Part shown: one piece after another, positions 52,031 to 62,590 of the stretch
Layout: every line of letters begins with the position of its first letter
Position numbering within the stretch: the stretch's first letter is position 1
Translations under genes and position numbers: made by a program
Assembly: GCA_014155875.1 (NCBI GenBank)
Contig: JACEFZ010002112.1
Coordinates: forward strand, 102,001-166,000
Direction of reading: 5' to 3'
Length of the DNA stretch: 64,000 nt
From: Cepaea nemoralis
Lineage: Eukaryota; Mollusca; Gastropoda; Stylommatophora; Helicidae
Notes under the pieces: model-generated
What the model was told of the DNA's origin: nothing
Seen by the model: the letters and a program-made list of their open reading frames with translations, nothing else
The model's database searches: none

Positions 52031-54054
52031 ATGCTGAAATATGCTGAAATTTACTATTCAATTCATATAAGGCACACTCACAATTATAATAATTTAATCA
52101 ATAAATATCAACAATTGTATAGGCCCTATTTAAACTAAACAAGGGACGTAAGCAACTGTTTCACTGTTCTTCTTACAAAGATTAATCGTTCAAATTAAGA
52201 AATCAATTTTATCTAACACACCACATTATTTTATCTTGGTTAAACTTTAATTAAACCATTAAAGAGCTGAAACACATCATCCGTAGGTCCAACATGAAAG
52301 TAAATCCACATACATCGGCTGAGGGATAATGTCTGACAAGTGTAGGCTTCACCTAAAAAATCAAGCGTGTCGTGTTCTTCTACTCCAGCAGCAAGAGGAC
52401 AATACTGGACTCTTTACTTCACCCATTGTCTCATCTATGTTATCTGTGTTGCCAAAATCTAAAAAGATCGATTTAATTATTATACAATTATAATAATTGT
52501 CCTAAAGTCAACATACCGTTCATTGGATATAAGGATACTTGCAGCTGTAATTTCTTAGATTTCCTCCTAGACGACGACCTTATCTTCTAGTTGTCCTGTC
52601 GATTTTTTTATCTCCCGGAAAGCAATCTCTGGTAGGTTACCTCAATCTCAGACATCTCTGGCTTCTCTAGCGCGAGGAATGACTTCACTTTCACCCATGG
52701 TCGGGCACACCAGACTTGCGGCTTCTTTTCACCCGATAACAGGGCACATCTAGACGACTTCACCCGGAAAAAAAGTTGGCACTTCTAGACTACTTGAAAC
52801 AGCTTAAGAGAAATGAAGCGACTTAATTAGGTCGCCTCTTCAACAGGACGGCAACCATTATGCCCCCCCCCCCCCCCCGCGTCCAAAGGAACCATAGCAA
52901 GTAAATCGCATTCCATAACGAACTTCATAAGCTTGAGTTTGGTTCGGGTAAAGTCAGCTTGGTGTCGGCTGACAATTTTCAAAGCGATGAAATGACAATC
53001 TTCATGGTCTCTCAAGAAATGAGCTTGGAATTCGTTGACTCACGTTTCACATCAGCTCTTAGGAATCTTGACCACAAACTTCTTGTAGTTGATAACGACA
53101 AGTCCAATAAGTGACCTCACCTCAGGCAGCCAAGGTCACTCAACGGTTGCGATTACTGCAAGTCAAACTCAGAGCATAGTGACGGCCAAGAGCAACGGCC
53201 AGGTCATTTCAGGACACGATGATCAACAGCCCACGATGGCAGCTCCATCAAATAATTTCCTCTAATATGTATGTGTTCCACAGCTCCGAAAATTATAAGT
53301 TGTTTTGGTGTGGCGATTTTATCGAGCAGCAGCCCAGCAGAAAGATTTGTAAATTCTATAAATTGCTTCTCAAAAAATGGACTGAGTTGAGTTCCACTTG
53401 ATTGTCGGTGGTTTCTAACACGTTCTGAATTTTAGAAATCCATTGTTTTGCAATGACCTCCATGATCAATGTCAGAGTCTAGTATAGTGCAGTGATGCAG
53501 GGACATCGTTACGCCCGCCAGGCGACTTAGTCCCCAGCAGGGATGCCGTAACTTCGTTACGCCGCCAGGCGAGTAGTAGTCAACTGCCTGCAAGGTTGCT
53601 GGCTGACGAGACGGCCAGGGGTCAGGCAAGGACGACGCAAGACGCACGCATGCCTCGTGAAGCCACTTCAGGTGGGAGGCAAGTTGCGAGCTATAGGCAG
53701 ACAGCTCTGGGACTTCGACTCGACCGGACGCATGATGAGAGAAAGGCGTTGTATGGTTTCTGTGCCTGAAAGTCGAGTGTCTGGACATCTTGAAAGATAG
53801 ACTGTGAGCTGTATTGTGTATGTAAGTGTCTTGAAGTATCAAGTATATCTTGTAGTGATCATCGTATTTGTATCTGATCTGTAAATAAATCCATTGAACG
53901 TTGTGTCGTTGAGTCTTAAGTCAAATCACGTTGTACTTGTACTGTCTCACATGTGTTAGGTTAGCGAGCCAAGTTTAAGACCCTGACAATCAATTATGGA
54001 TTGTGGCCGCGACAGCGCAAGTCATAATCCTGGGTGCTGGCAACATTTCTACTC
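52031..54054 (-). other. LTR-element 5' untranslated/unknown region
   Basis: No recognised coding. C17 lies at 52862-52878. A minus-strand 136-codon frame (53842-53432) has no motif. A partial direct repeat (GTTACGCCCGCCAGGCGA and GTTACGCCGCCAGGCGA) lies at 53509-53526 and 53555-53571. The sequence next to the LTR (minus strand GAGTAGAAATGTTGCCAGC) does not match a usual tRNA primer site. Confidence 0.4.
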
Positions 54055-54346
54055 TGTTGTAGAGTAAACGGTTGGAAGGAAGTAGCTACACGAAGTCTCG
54101 ATGATATTTTCACAAGGGTTTTATTTACTGAAATAAGTCCACCATTATAAAATGTGTTGTATAAGATCTCAGAATACAAGGGATGTTTACATGTTCAGAT
54201 CCCGGTGGTAACTAACTAACCCAAGCACTGCGTCACGGCTTGAGCGTCCTTCCCTACATCTTTCTAGGATGCTCAACCGTGCCCAGTGCTTGCACACCAA
54301 CCAACAACCCCTCCTAAACTATTAACAGAAACCATGTTCTGTTACA
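54055..54346 (-). repeat. 5' LTR (right copy)
   Basis: 292 bp, collinear with the left LTR, about 98-99% identical by eye, followed by the GTTG duplication at 54347-54350. Confidence 0.92.
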
Positions 54347-54350
54347 GTTG

Positions 54351-54844
54351 TTTGTCTGGAACACATGGTGCTGGTGTGTTCTCAGCACAATGATGTGAAT
54401 GACTGTACTCCAGAACACTGATCTGAGTCTATATACACTTTAGAATATACGTCACACATTCTACACATTATATACACACACACACACACACTTCTCCTAC
54501 ATATACTCTTTGCTTTAATACATTTCTTGTTTTTATTTGTTGAAGCTAGAGTTGTCAAATATGTTATGTTGGGGATGAATGAGACGGGGCATGATCCAGG
54601 GGTGAGTAAGAGTGAGAAGAAGGTGTCTTCAGATTGAGGGAGTGTTGTGGACGGAGTCTGCTGGATATCTCCAGGATAGTGATATTGAATTAAAATAAAT
54701 GTGGGTGTTGATTCCCCTCACTCCAGGAACGACACTAAAGTAGTAAAGAAGAACAAATAACTACTACGTCATTCTTTACTTACGACATTCACCACGGTAG
54801 CTTTCATGTCTGTTTGTTTAAGTAACTTTCGTTTACTAATGTGG
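54351..54844. other. Non-coding flank
   Basis: (CA)8 lies at 54475-54490. Nothing else is recognised. Confidence 0.4.
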
Positions 54845-55580
54845 TTTTCTTCTTCTTCTTTCGTTCGCTTGAAATATGTCTATAACTTCAATGTTGTCTC
54901 TTGTATGAATTTAATTGTCTTTTTTAGTTCACTCAGCGGTCCACAGAGTTTATCTTCCACTGTTGTCTCTAGGCCAGAAGGTTTGCCTAGGTATGTTGTA
55001 TTTTGGGCAGTCTTAGAGTATGTACTCTGCTGTCTGCGACCCCAATCCACATGTGCACATGGCTGATTCATCAATCTTGAAATGTGTATACATGTGGTTG
55101 CGTAATCTATTGTGTCCTGTTCAGAGCGCAGAATAATGACTTGCTCTGGTCTGTCCACAACGTGGTAGTCGTCTTTAGCAGGTTTTTGGTGAATTATTTG
55201 ATCATTCTTTTCTTTTGGTGGTATGTAACGGGCACATCAGGCTGTTCTTCTTTTGCTTTTTCCTTAGTTAATCGATCTGCTCTCTCATTTCAGGGTACTC
55301 CAAAGTGGGATGGTATCCACTACATGGTGACCTTATGCTGACTGCTAAGTTCAGAAAGTAGTGTCCTTAGTATTTGCAATTTCATAGACAGGTGCGCCTC
55401 GAGTACTGATTTTACGTCTATCATTAGCATCACAGGTTGTGTACCATTGCTGGTATTCAGTAATTTCTTTGTTGCTATCTTGATTGCCTCAATTTCAGTA
55501 TCATAGTTATGGCAGTACTTTCCTGTTGGTATTCTGGTCGCGTCCCTAGTATTATTTGGGTATTCTATGTACCAATGTGT
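54845..55580 (-). mobile_element. LINE-H second copy, 3' end
   Basis: The minus strand reads, from 55580: YPNNTRDATRIPTGKYC, NYDTEIEAIKIA (RNase H Glu block), VMLMIDVKSVLEA (second Asp block, altered context), LLSELSSQHK, then MDRPEQVIILRSEQD, CAHVDWG, LCGPLSELKKTIKF. It ends in a short (GAA)4 at 54849-54860. Several frameshifts are present; one of them leaves only part of the Cys/His cluster readable. It is 5'-truncated at about 55580. Confidence 0.85.
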
Positions 55581-55984
55581 TTTGTTTATTACGGTTGAAA
55601 GGATTCATTATGTTACTTTATTATATATTCATTCTCTATTGTTTGTACCTGATGGTATATGCCAGGCAATAAATTGTTCTATATTTCGTTTGTGTATCTA
55701 TTATTCTAATTGCCCGCTGGCATATGTTTATATATATATATATATTCAGTCAAAGATAAAGAGTGTTAAATTCAGTCACAGTTAAAGGATGTACAATTCA
55801 GCCATAAAATTGTTTATGTCAACAATTTTATATATTCATGTGTTTCGTCTGCAGGTGTTGATGTGTGCATTGGTACACTGTATGCAGAATTATGGATCAG
55901 TGGACGACTACATTAAAATGGTTCAATATTCCTTTATCATCAGTGCAGCTGTTAAACAACGTGTTGGTTTTCCTACGTGAATAT
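55581..55984. other. AT-rich spacer
   Basis: A short tandem TTCAGTCA(C/A)(A)GTTAAAG-type repeat lies at 55745-55790. No coding is seen. Confidence 0.4.
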
Positions 55985-56388
55985 TTAGATTAGTTTAGTC
56001 GACGGATCAACATCACGGCACACGTGTGTAACCCATAAGTGCTCCGTTCTACTCCTAACTCAAGCCTGAGTCCGGATAAACTCAGCTTGGTGCACGAACT
56101 CCGTAGCACCGGCGAGGACCCTAAATTACTTTGGGTAGACTTTTAACTTTAAATTTTGCCCGGGCAACGCCGTTAGGCCACTCTTTTTCGATTTCCAACT
56201 GCCAAGGGATATTTTTACGTGCGCAACAATACACACGGGCGTCCGATCTCACTACCCAGAGACCAGGGGACATTTTGTTACTGGAAGTCCACGTGAAAAA
56301 ATCCCGGCCCTCACCTGGGCTTGAAACCGTGACCTCCAGCTCTCGAGGCGGACATCATACCTCGAGACCACTCAGCTCCCTCATATAT
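55985..56388 (-). mobile_element. SINE3 copy, tRNA-derived
   Basis: The minus-strand head is GCTGAGTGGTCTCGAGGTAT, CGCCTCGAGAGCTGGAGGTC, then ACGGTTTCAAGCCC (box B-like), close to Ser/Leu-type tRNA. The long body ends CATAAGTGCTCC...GTCGAC with a (CTAAA)-like tail (plus strand TTAGATTAGTTTAGTC). GTGAATAT flanks it (55977-55984 and 56389-56396), a probable 8-bp duplication. Its 3' 70 bases resemble the insert at 61377. Confidence 0.75.
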
Positions 56389-56396
56389 GTGAATAT

Positions 56397-56417
56397 ATGA
56401 GGGGGCTGAGTGTATAT
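56397..56417 (+). repeat. Second SINE3 head start, truncated, facing the first
   Basis: ATGAGGGGGCTGAGTGTATAT repeats the first bases of a SINE3 head in the opposite orientation, producing a hairpin with 56369-56388 (CTCAGCTCCCTCATATAT). (TTC)n follows immediately. Confidence 0.5.
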
Positions 56418-56703
56418 CTTCTTCTTCTTCTTCTTCTTCTTCTTCTTCTTCTTCTTCTTCTTCTTCTTCTTCTTCTTCTTCTTCTTCTTCTTCTTCTTCT
56501 CCCTCTTCTCCTTCTTCTCCTTCTTCTCCTTCTCCTTCTCTTTCTTCTTCTTCTCTTTCTTCTTCTTCTTCTTCTTCTTCTTCTTCTTCTTCTTCTTCTT
56601 CTTCTTCTTCTTCTTCTTCTTCTTCTTCTTCTTCTTCTTCTTCTTCTTCTTCTTCTTCTTCTTCTTCTTCTTCTTCTTCTTCTTCTTCTTCTTCTTCTTC
56701 TTC
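56418..56703. repeat. (TTC)n microsatellite, 285 bp
   Basis: Long perfect TTC blocks are interrupted only at 56499-56556 by CTCC/CTTTC variants. Poly-Leu, Phe or Lys frames are artefacts. Confidence 0.97.
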
Positions 56704-57094
56704 TTTACTGATATATTTTTCAAACGCATTTTCAATTATCCAAGTTTGTATGTATTTATATTATCATGTGTGCTTATATAATGTATGTATTTATTTATGT
56801 ATGTATGCATTTCTCTTTGTATGTGTGTGTTTATAGCTAGATTAGTTAGTATATGTGCATAAAAGTACATAATTTGCAATAGTGGAACATATCTGTTGAG
56901 AAAATGGGGATGACTTAAAATTTAGATTTTCATCATACGCGAGGTCATGAATTGTTGCCAACAAAATCTAAGTCAATCAATCAGTGTAAAACTAGTCTCA
57001 GACACACATAGTGTATGTGCACAAAAGTACATCATTTGCAATATTGGATCATGTTTGTTGGGTAGGCATGTAGGCATGCATGCAGGCACACATC
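56704..57094. other. AT-rich non-coding DNA with a local duplication
   Basis: GTGCATAAAAGTACATAATTTGCAATA near 56856 recurs as GTGCACAAAAGTACATCATTTGCAATA near 57017, an offset of about 161 bases, with further similarity around it. Confidence 0.5.
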
Positions 57095-57190
57095 TTCTAT
57101 AAATCACATCGGCGGCTTCGTTATAATTCTTCATTATTCTGCTAATTGTCCATGATTTGCTTCCATACATTAGGTTTGGGTCGATATAAC
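57095..57190 (-). mobile_element. Small LINE remnant
   Basis: Minus-strand MYGSKSWTISRIMKNYNEAA then DVIYRRC is the post-RT block (YGxExWTIS...) seen in other LINEs here. Only about 30 residues are recognisable. Confidence 0.55.
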
Positions 57191-57233
57191 TTACAAAAAT
57201 TTCGTATGTTTTAAAATTGTATAAATTAATTAT

Positions 57234-57304
57234 GTGCTACTGGACGAGTGGCTAGAATGCCGGGTTATCCTCCGGGGGTACGTGGGTTCGAATCCTTAGT
57301 AACG
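57234..57304 (+). repeat. tRNA-like sequence (SINE head or tRNA pseudogene)
   Basis: GGACGAGTGGCTAGAATGCC (box A-like), CCGGGTTATCCTCCGGGGG (anticodon-arm-like) and GTGGGTTCGAATCCTTAGTA (a good box B). The acceptor and T stems pair only partly, so a working tRNA is unlikely. No known SINE body follows; the sequence runs into poly-A/poly-G. Confidence 0.5.
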
Positions 57305-57769
57305 TGTGGAATATTTTGTTCTGTCGGGTGGGAAAAAAAAGGGGGGGGGGGGGGGTGAGGGGAGAAAAACACTGTTCGTGGAGTCTGCACTAGCCAGGCG
57401 GCCTTAATTTCTCAGGTTGAATCCCCCCCCACCCCCACCCCAAGCCCCACTTCTGTCCTACACCACAGGGAACCATAAGGCAGTAGATGACAGTTTAAAA
57501 AAAAAAAGAAATTCTTAAATTAATGCAATAGAATCAAATTCTTGAGTCAGTGTGTCGAGACACTGTGCCTAGATTCACATTCTGGACAGTCTTGTGTCAT
57601 GGCACCTAAAGGCGTCAGCACACAAAATGATATACATCAATGGGGTTCGCAGGATGTGTAGACGCATTATCGCCCACAACATTTGGCAATGGCTTGATGA
57701 TGATGATGACGATAATTGTAGAGTTATACAGGGAGGGAGGGGGGGGGGGGGGCTTCATATGAAAAACCT
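57305..57769. other. Low-complexity spacer
   Basis: G-rich (57341-57354), C-rich (57423-57443), A-rich and G14-type (57738-57752) runs. A short (GAT)n lies at 57695-57712. No coding is seen. Confidence 0.5.
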
Positions 57770-57875
57770 TGATGTGTGTGTATGTGTCCGTGCGTGCGTG
57801 TGCACGCGAGTTTCTGTGTGTGTATGCGTGCGTGCGCGGCCGCCTGCGCGTACGTGCGTGCGTGGATGTGTGCAT

Positions 57876-57911
<36 letters not shown>
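57770..57911. repeat. (TG)n/(CGTG)n microsatellite
   Basis: TGTG and CGTGCG units end in (GT)16 at about 57876-57911, next to the mariner relic, as at 36041-36082 beside its sister copy. Confidence 0.9.
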
Positions 57912-57912
<1 letters not shown>

Positions 57913-57934
57913 GTTTTTTTCCGAAAAAGAAGTG

Positions 57935-58465
57935 AAGAACAAATGTATCATTTTTCGATGTAGTCACCACTACATTCAATGCAAGTCCTCCAGCACCGAT
58001 AAAGTGCTTGGATTCCCATAGAAATAAATTTTCTTAGTCGCGTGTGTAACAACTCAATCACCACCTGCTGTGCCTCCTCATCGGACCGAAAAGTCTTTCC
58101 TCCCAATGACTCTTTGAGTTGTCCAAACAGGTGGAAATCACTTGGTGCTGGACCTGACGAGTACGGGGCATGTGGTCTTCGATGGTTTTAACCGTTGGAA
58201 GGACAGTATGGGGGTCGAGAATTGTCATGTTGCAAAAAGAGGCCTTTACTCAGAAGTCCATGTCGTTGGATTTGATTGCAGGTCGAGACTTCCTACTCCA
58301 CTCATCCACTTGCTGGACTGACAGGCATGTACCACCATACTGGATCTCCATTCGCCGATGAATTTCTATAGGTTGCACTCCTTCACTGCGAAACAAAAAT
58401 AAAAATAAACGGACAACAGAACGCAGCTCCTCTTTCGTGCATGTCAAAATTGAGGCTACCATCTT
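57935..58465 (-). pseudogene. Mariner-type transposase relic, catalytic core deleted
   Basis: The minus strand begins near 58462 with MVASILTCTKEELRSVVRL, EGVQPIEIHRRMEIQYGG and VQQVDEWSRK, the N-terminal helix-turn-helix of mariner transposases. After 58250 the frame jumps to sequence near 58170-57955 coding for PAPSDFHLFGQLKESLGGK, FRSDEEAQQVV and CWRTCIECSGDYIEK, the C-terminal end. Most of the DDD/DDE core between is missing. Two phases are needed. A related copy is at 36.1/38.2 kb. Confidence 0.82.
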
Positions 58466-59391
58466 TGAACTGTCATTATGACGTTACCGTGTTCGTCTGC
58501 ACCTTGATATCACGTGCTTAACAATTTTGACATCGCTAACAACAATATTTACCATTTGCAAGACAATGACAAGTTTATTGTAATTTTTATCGCAATTTTA
58601 AGGTTTTCATTTGCTTTCCCCGCGTATTATGGGAATTCTTGTGGTAATATTAGACGTAAAATACAGTTTTGTACAGATATGATTAGAATATCATCAGGTT
58701 CTCACATGACTATTCAAACTTACACTATCAAAACAAAAAGTTGTATAACTAACCAACGACAACACAATGTTTACAATAAAAGAGTTTATGATCAAAACTA
58801 TGCACAGTACATGTCTGTTCATTTCAGTACCTGTGATGTTGTATGGATTGATGTGAGTTGGTATCAGAATAATAAAGCAATATTGCATGATCTGGTGTAT
58901 TTGTGACGATGCTTTAATGTAATAAAAATAACAGTATTTGATAGAATAAATAATAAACAGAAATGGGATTTCAATACTGAAATATGGACTGAAAAATCAA
59001 GTCGTGATTCGAAAATCACTTAACTTCCTAAAAATATTAGAACATTAGAAGCTATGAGAGGAATCGCCATTGGGAGACGTAACATCGATAACAGACCTGG
59101 TTTACTCACATTTTGGTGACTAAAATGGTATAGCTGTTCTTGGGTAATTTGGTGTTGCTGATCCAAAAATGTTTTGTTTTTTTAAATTTTAATCAGTTCT
59201 AGCTTTTGAGATATCTAAGAATGACCTTCTTAGCAGGGCAATTGTTATGCACATGCCTAATTAGTGAGTTGCCTTCAGTGACATTTTGACTGTAATCTGT
59301 AGTCAACAGTCATAAAAGCTTCTTTCCGAGCACTTCCTGGAATTTGATATGCCCGAACAATCACTCCTAAGGGTCAAACAGTAACCTACTA
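58466..59391. other. AT-rich DNA, unrecognised 130-codon frame
   Basis: A plus-strand frame (58514-58906) ends HDLVYL. It has no motif, and its first part overlaps sequence shared with the mariner-like copy at 38.4 kb, so it is probably not a gene. 58906-59391 holds nothing I recognise except possible 3' remains of the next relic. Confidence 0.35.
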
Positions 59392-59755
59392 TCATGTGGT
59401 CATCCCAAAGTCCCTGGTATCTTCCATTGTTTCTACATCTTGGTGAAATCTTTCACCTTGCTCCTCACTAAAGCCGCAAGATTCTCTGGAAAGAAATGTT
59501 AAATGGTTATGCAGGTAGTGCAATTTTATACTCATGTTGCATCCAAGATTTCTAAACCTCGACAGCATGTTTTCAACTAATTCAGAATAATTGTCTGTTT
59601 TTAAACTATCCAGAAAGGTTTGCACAGTTAAAACAAATAATGACCATACTTTGGACTCTGTTATGTTCAACGAATTTATAAAAAAAAAATGGATCGTTTA
59701 TTAACTTTCTAATTTGAGGTCCATTAAAAATTCCAACTTTAAGTTTGTCGTGCTT
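59392..59755 (-). pseudogene. Fragment of an uncharacterised dispersed invertebrate protein
   Basis: Minus strand from 59755: KLKVGIFNGPQIRKLINDPF, a frameshift in the T/A run at 59681-59690, then SKVWSLFVLTVQTFLDSLKT, FRNLGCNMSIKLHYLHNHL and GFSEEQGERFHQDVETMED. From memory this pattern belongs to a protein of unknown function found in many copies in arthropod and other invertebrate genomes, presumably carried by mobile DNA. Degenerate upstream coding (RDLQITRGSYSGVIEDRRGW near 59880-59820) may be part of the same locus or flank. No function is assigned. Confidence 0.6.
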
Positions 59756-60785
59756 GTCATATATTCTGAAGGGAGTGGGACATCACTGTGGTGCATGCCC
59801 CATTTCTAATCAAAGAAGTTGGGCCCCATCCTCTTCTGTCTTCAATAACCCCAGAATATGACCCTCGAGTTATCTGCAGGTCTCGTTATCTAATATAGTC
59901 TAGGAGATGTAAATTGTGGCCCTGGTGAGAATAATAAATACTAACTGGGATTCTGCCTCTTCTCCAAGGATTCTTATAGCTCTTGAGTCCCCCTTTTATT
60001 TATCAAATCTGAGGAAAGTCTGGAGAATTCTCTCAGCCTGATTTATATTAAGAAAGCATGGATGTTGAGCAGTTGATAGACCTTGAGTCTCTCCCAATTA
60101 CATATTCCTTCATGAGTAAATTTGTTTTTTAAACAATTAAACACATAACCAATCACAATAGATCTGGACACTTGGTGTACACACATAAGATGGAGAATCA
60201 CAGATAGGTTGAACCAATAATCAACATAAGATCAGTGGCAGTTAATTATTTATTGAATGGGCCTGTGTCTTCTGGCCTGTTATTCATTTTCTATGTTGGT
60301 TTATACAAGATAATTTAGAAAAATGCATATAGGACCAATGTCACAGACCATCAACAAACAAGCATCAATACATGAGATGTCAATAAGAGTTGAAACATGG
60401 TATACATTTGAATGTTGTACATGTTAAGTGTGAAGATGATGAATCTATATTTTGTTATCAGTTCTTGAAAACTGAGTGTTGTGTGTTTTCTTTCTGGGAA
60501 AGTGATACCCTTATGATGTGGAGGATTAGGATAGGCCTGGGTCCATTGACTGATAGATCCGCTTCAGGTCTGCCTGTGTAGCTCCTCTGAAGGCCTCCCC
60601 ATACTCTGCTCATGGCCAAGTCATCCTCCATCTCACGTGCGTTCATCTCTTTCTCTTTGTAGTCTGGTTTAGTTGGCCAGTTGGATGCCCATTGGTTGCC
60701 AATGGGTTGCCACCAATATTTCACTGTGTAAGATTCACATAAACATATACAATCTTCCCAATACAATATTCTAAAAGTAGGTCGG
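59756..60785. other. Mostly non-coding
   Basis: A minus-strand 102-codon frame (60766-60458) has no recognised motif. Otherwise AT-rich. Confidence 0.35.
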
Positions 60786-61376
60786 AAAAAAACCTAAATT
60801 CACGACTTGGATCACCCAGGAAATACTTGAAATTATGAGAGACAGAGATATCTAGTTCGCAACAAGCTTATTGTTGACAGCCAATCAGGATTTCGACCAA
60901 AATATTCTTGCCATACGGCCCTAACAAACATGATAGAAAATTGGCACCAGAATATAAACAACAACAGTCTATGTGGAACTGTGTTTATTGATTTCAAGAA
61001 AGCATTTGATATGATAGACCATGTTATTTTAATTAAAAAACTCGAAACAATGAAAATTGGCCTTAATGTAGTCACTCTAATATCATCTTTTCTATCAAAC
61101 AGAAAGCAAGTAGTATCACATAATAAATCTCTTGTCTCAAACCACTACCTTCAATATTGGAGTACCGCAAGGCTCTATTCTTGGCCCTCTATTATTTGCC
61201 ATATATATTAACGATCTACCTTTGCATCTTTCGTCGTCCTGCGATCTATTTGCAGATGACTGTACGGTGTACACAAACTCTGAAAACTGTATTTTACTGG
61301 AGTCGTCTTTACAACAACAATTAAATAATGTAGTTAAGTGGAGCTATTCAAACCGTATGCAAATTAACATCACTAA
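60786..61376 (+). mobile_element. LINE-I (CR1/L2-like), reverse transcriptase part
   Basis: ITQEILEIMRDRDI near 60815 resembles the pre-RT connector and is followed almost at once by SGFRPKYSCHTALT (RT), so most of the early RT is deleted. Then come motif A CGTVFIDFKKAFDMIDHVIL, a one-base frameshift near 61140, motif B GVPQGSILGPLLFAIYINDL, motif C CDLFADDCTVY (FADD) and WSYSNRMQINITK. The GSILGPLLF/FADD combination is typical of CR1, L2 and Jockey groups. Confidence 0.87.
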
Positions 61377-61550
61377 GTTAGTTAGTTAGTTAGTCGACAG
61401 ATCATCCTCGTTGCACATCGGACCATTCAGTCCATAAGTGCTCGGATCCCCTCCTCAGCAAATCCTGCAGCGTGTAGCGGCTAACGACGCCAGTTCTGTG
61501 TTGGTTTATCAATCTTCTTTGGCTTCCTGCGTAGTGTTCTTGTTTGAAAA
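61377..61550 (-). mobile_element. SINE3-like insert in LINE-I
   Basis: TAACATCACTAA at 61365-61376 and 61551-61562 is a perfect 12-bp duplication around 174 bp. The plus-strand left end (GTTAGTTAGTTAGTTAGTCG) is a (TAAC)n tail read backwards; the next 60 bases resemble the SINE3 end at 55990-56050 (CATAAGTGCTC). The head differs from SINE3 or is truncated. Insert plus one duplication is 186 bases, so the LINE-I frame is kept in phase. Confidence 0.82.
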
Positions 61551-61562
61551 TAACATCACTAA

Positions 61563-62590
61563 AACAAAAGCAATGTTATTAACAACCAGACAAAGACTTC
61601 AGACTCTAAGCCCACACACATCACTTCAACTTCACATCGATAACATGCTAGTAGAAAGTGTAATTGAGCACAAAACATTAGGCCTAATCATTGATAGAAA
61701 CCTAACCTTTAATTCCCATGTTCAAGCGCTCATTAAACAAACAGCGAAAAAAGTCTATCAACTCGCCAAGATTAAAAACTACCTTGATGAGGACACAAGG
61801 AAACTATTCTATACTTCTCATATACAGACACACTTTGACTACTGCTCTACAATCTGGGACGGTTGTTCTAATTCAAACACCAAGCGACTTTACTCACTCC
61901 AGAAACGGGCCATGAGTCTAATTTATAGCAAACATTTATCTGACAATCCTAGCCTGTATAAACGCCTTCAGTTACTACCATTCCGCAAACGCCTGCTTTT
62001 CAATAAAGCTAAACTAATTCACAAAATCCTGCAAAGGAATGCCCCAAATTACCTTTGGCCTTTGTTTAAATATAATGCTAGACACAGTAAACGTTTAAAT
62101 ATACTACACATTCCGAAACCTAGGACTGACTTATACAAAACAAGCTTAACGTACTCTGCATCTCAGCTGTGGAACAATCTTCCACAAGAAATCAAAGACA
62201 TCACCAATCCCTATTCATATAATCGCAAATTATTCGAACACTATCTCAATACGGATTACCTTCCCCCTTAATAATTGAGATAATAATAATAATAACAAAA
62301 CCCTAGTATAACAGCCAATCCCCTTTTTGTAGGCCAGTATATTCCACATGGCTAATAACAAGTGCCAGACCATTATCTAATATTACTGTGTCGTGTAGTT
62401 TTGATGTTTGCATTTTGCCCATGCCTTTATAATGCATATCTTTTATATTGTTACTGTTCTTTGTTAGCCTTGAATGATGTGTGAATGAAATAATGTATGA
62501 AAGAGAGTGATAGAAGGGCAGAATGTTAGACGGGCCTGCGTGCCCAATTCTTAACCCTTTGAAAATAAAGTTTGTTCGTTCGTTCGTTCT
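61563..62590 (+). mobile_element. LINE-I 3' end with (TTCG)n tail
   Basis: The frame continues with KTKAMLLTTRQRLQTL, HKTLGLIIDRNLTFNSHVQ, LFYTSHIQTHFDYCSTIWDG, LYSLQKRAMSLIYSK, KRLQLLPFRKRLLFNKAKL and ASQLWNNLPQEIKDI, ending at a TAA (62269-62271). These are the standard post-RT blocks of CR1/L2-like elements. About 230 codons are intact. A 300-base 3' UTR follows, with TGAAAATAAAGTTTGTTCGT and a (TTCG)4 tail at 62571-62589. Confidence 0.9.

Larger units (their letters stand above)
46083..54346 (-). mobile_element. 8.26-kb LTR element with near-identical LTRs
   Basis: Two 292-bp direct repeats begin TGTTGTAGAG and end CTGTTACA, flanked by a 4-bp duplication GTTG (46079-46082 and 54347-54350). 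A polypurine tract (minus strand AAAGAAAGGGAGG, at about 46378-46390) lies next to the left LTR, so the element is on the minus strand with its 3' LTR on the left. I see no clear tRNA-type primer site next to the right LTR. The LTRs differ at about four positions. The interior lacks recognisable protease, RT, RNase H or integrase, so it resembles a large non-autonomous LTR derivative. Confidence 0.88.

Noticed and set aside
57234..57304. Functional tRNA gene
   Set aside because: Box A and box B are good, but acceptor and T stems pair poorly; kept only as a tRNA-like repeat.
58514..58906. 130-codon plus-strand frame as a new gene
   Set aside because: Very AT-rich, no motif, and its beginning is shared with non-coding sequence at 38.4 kb next to the mariner-like copy.
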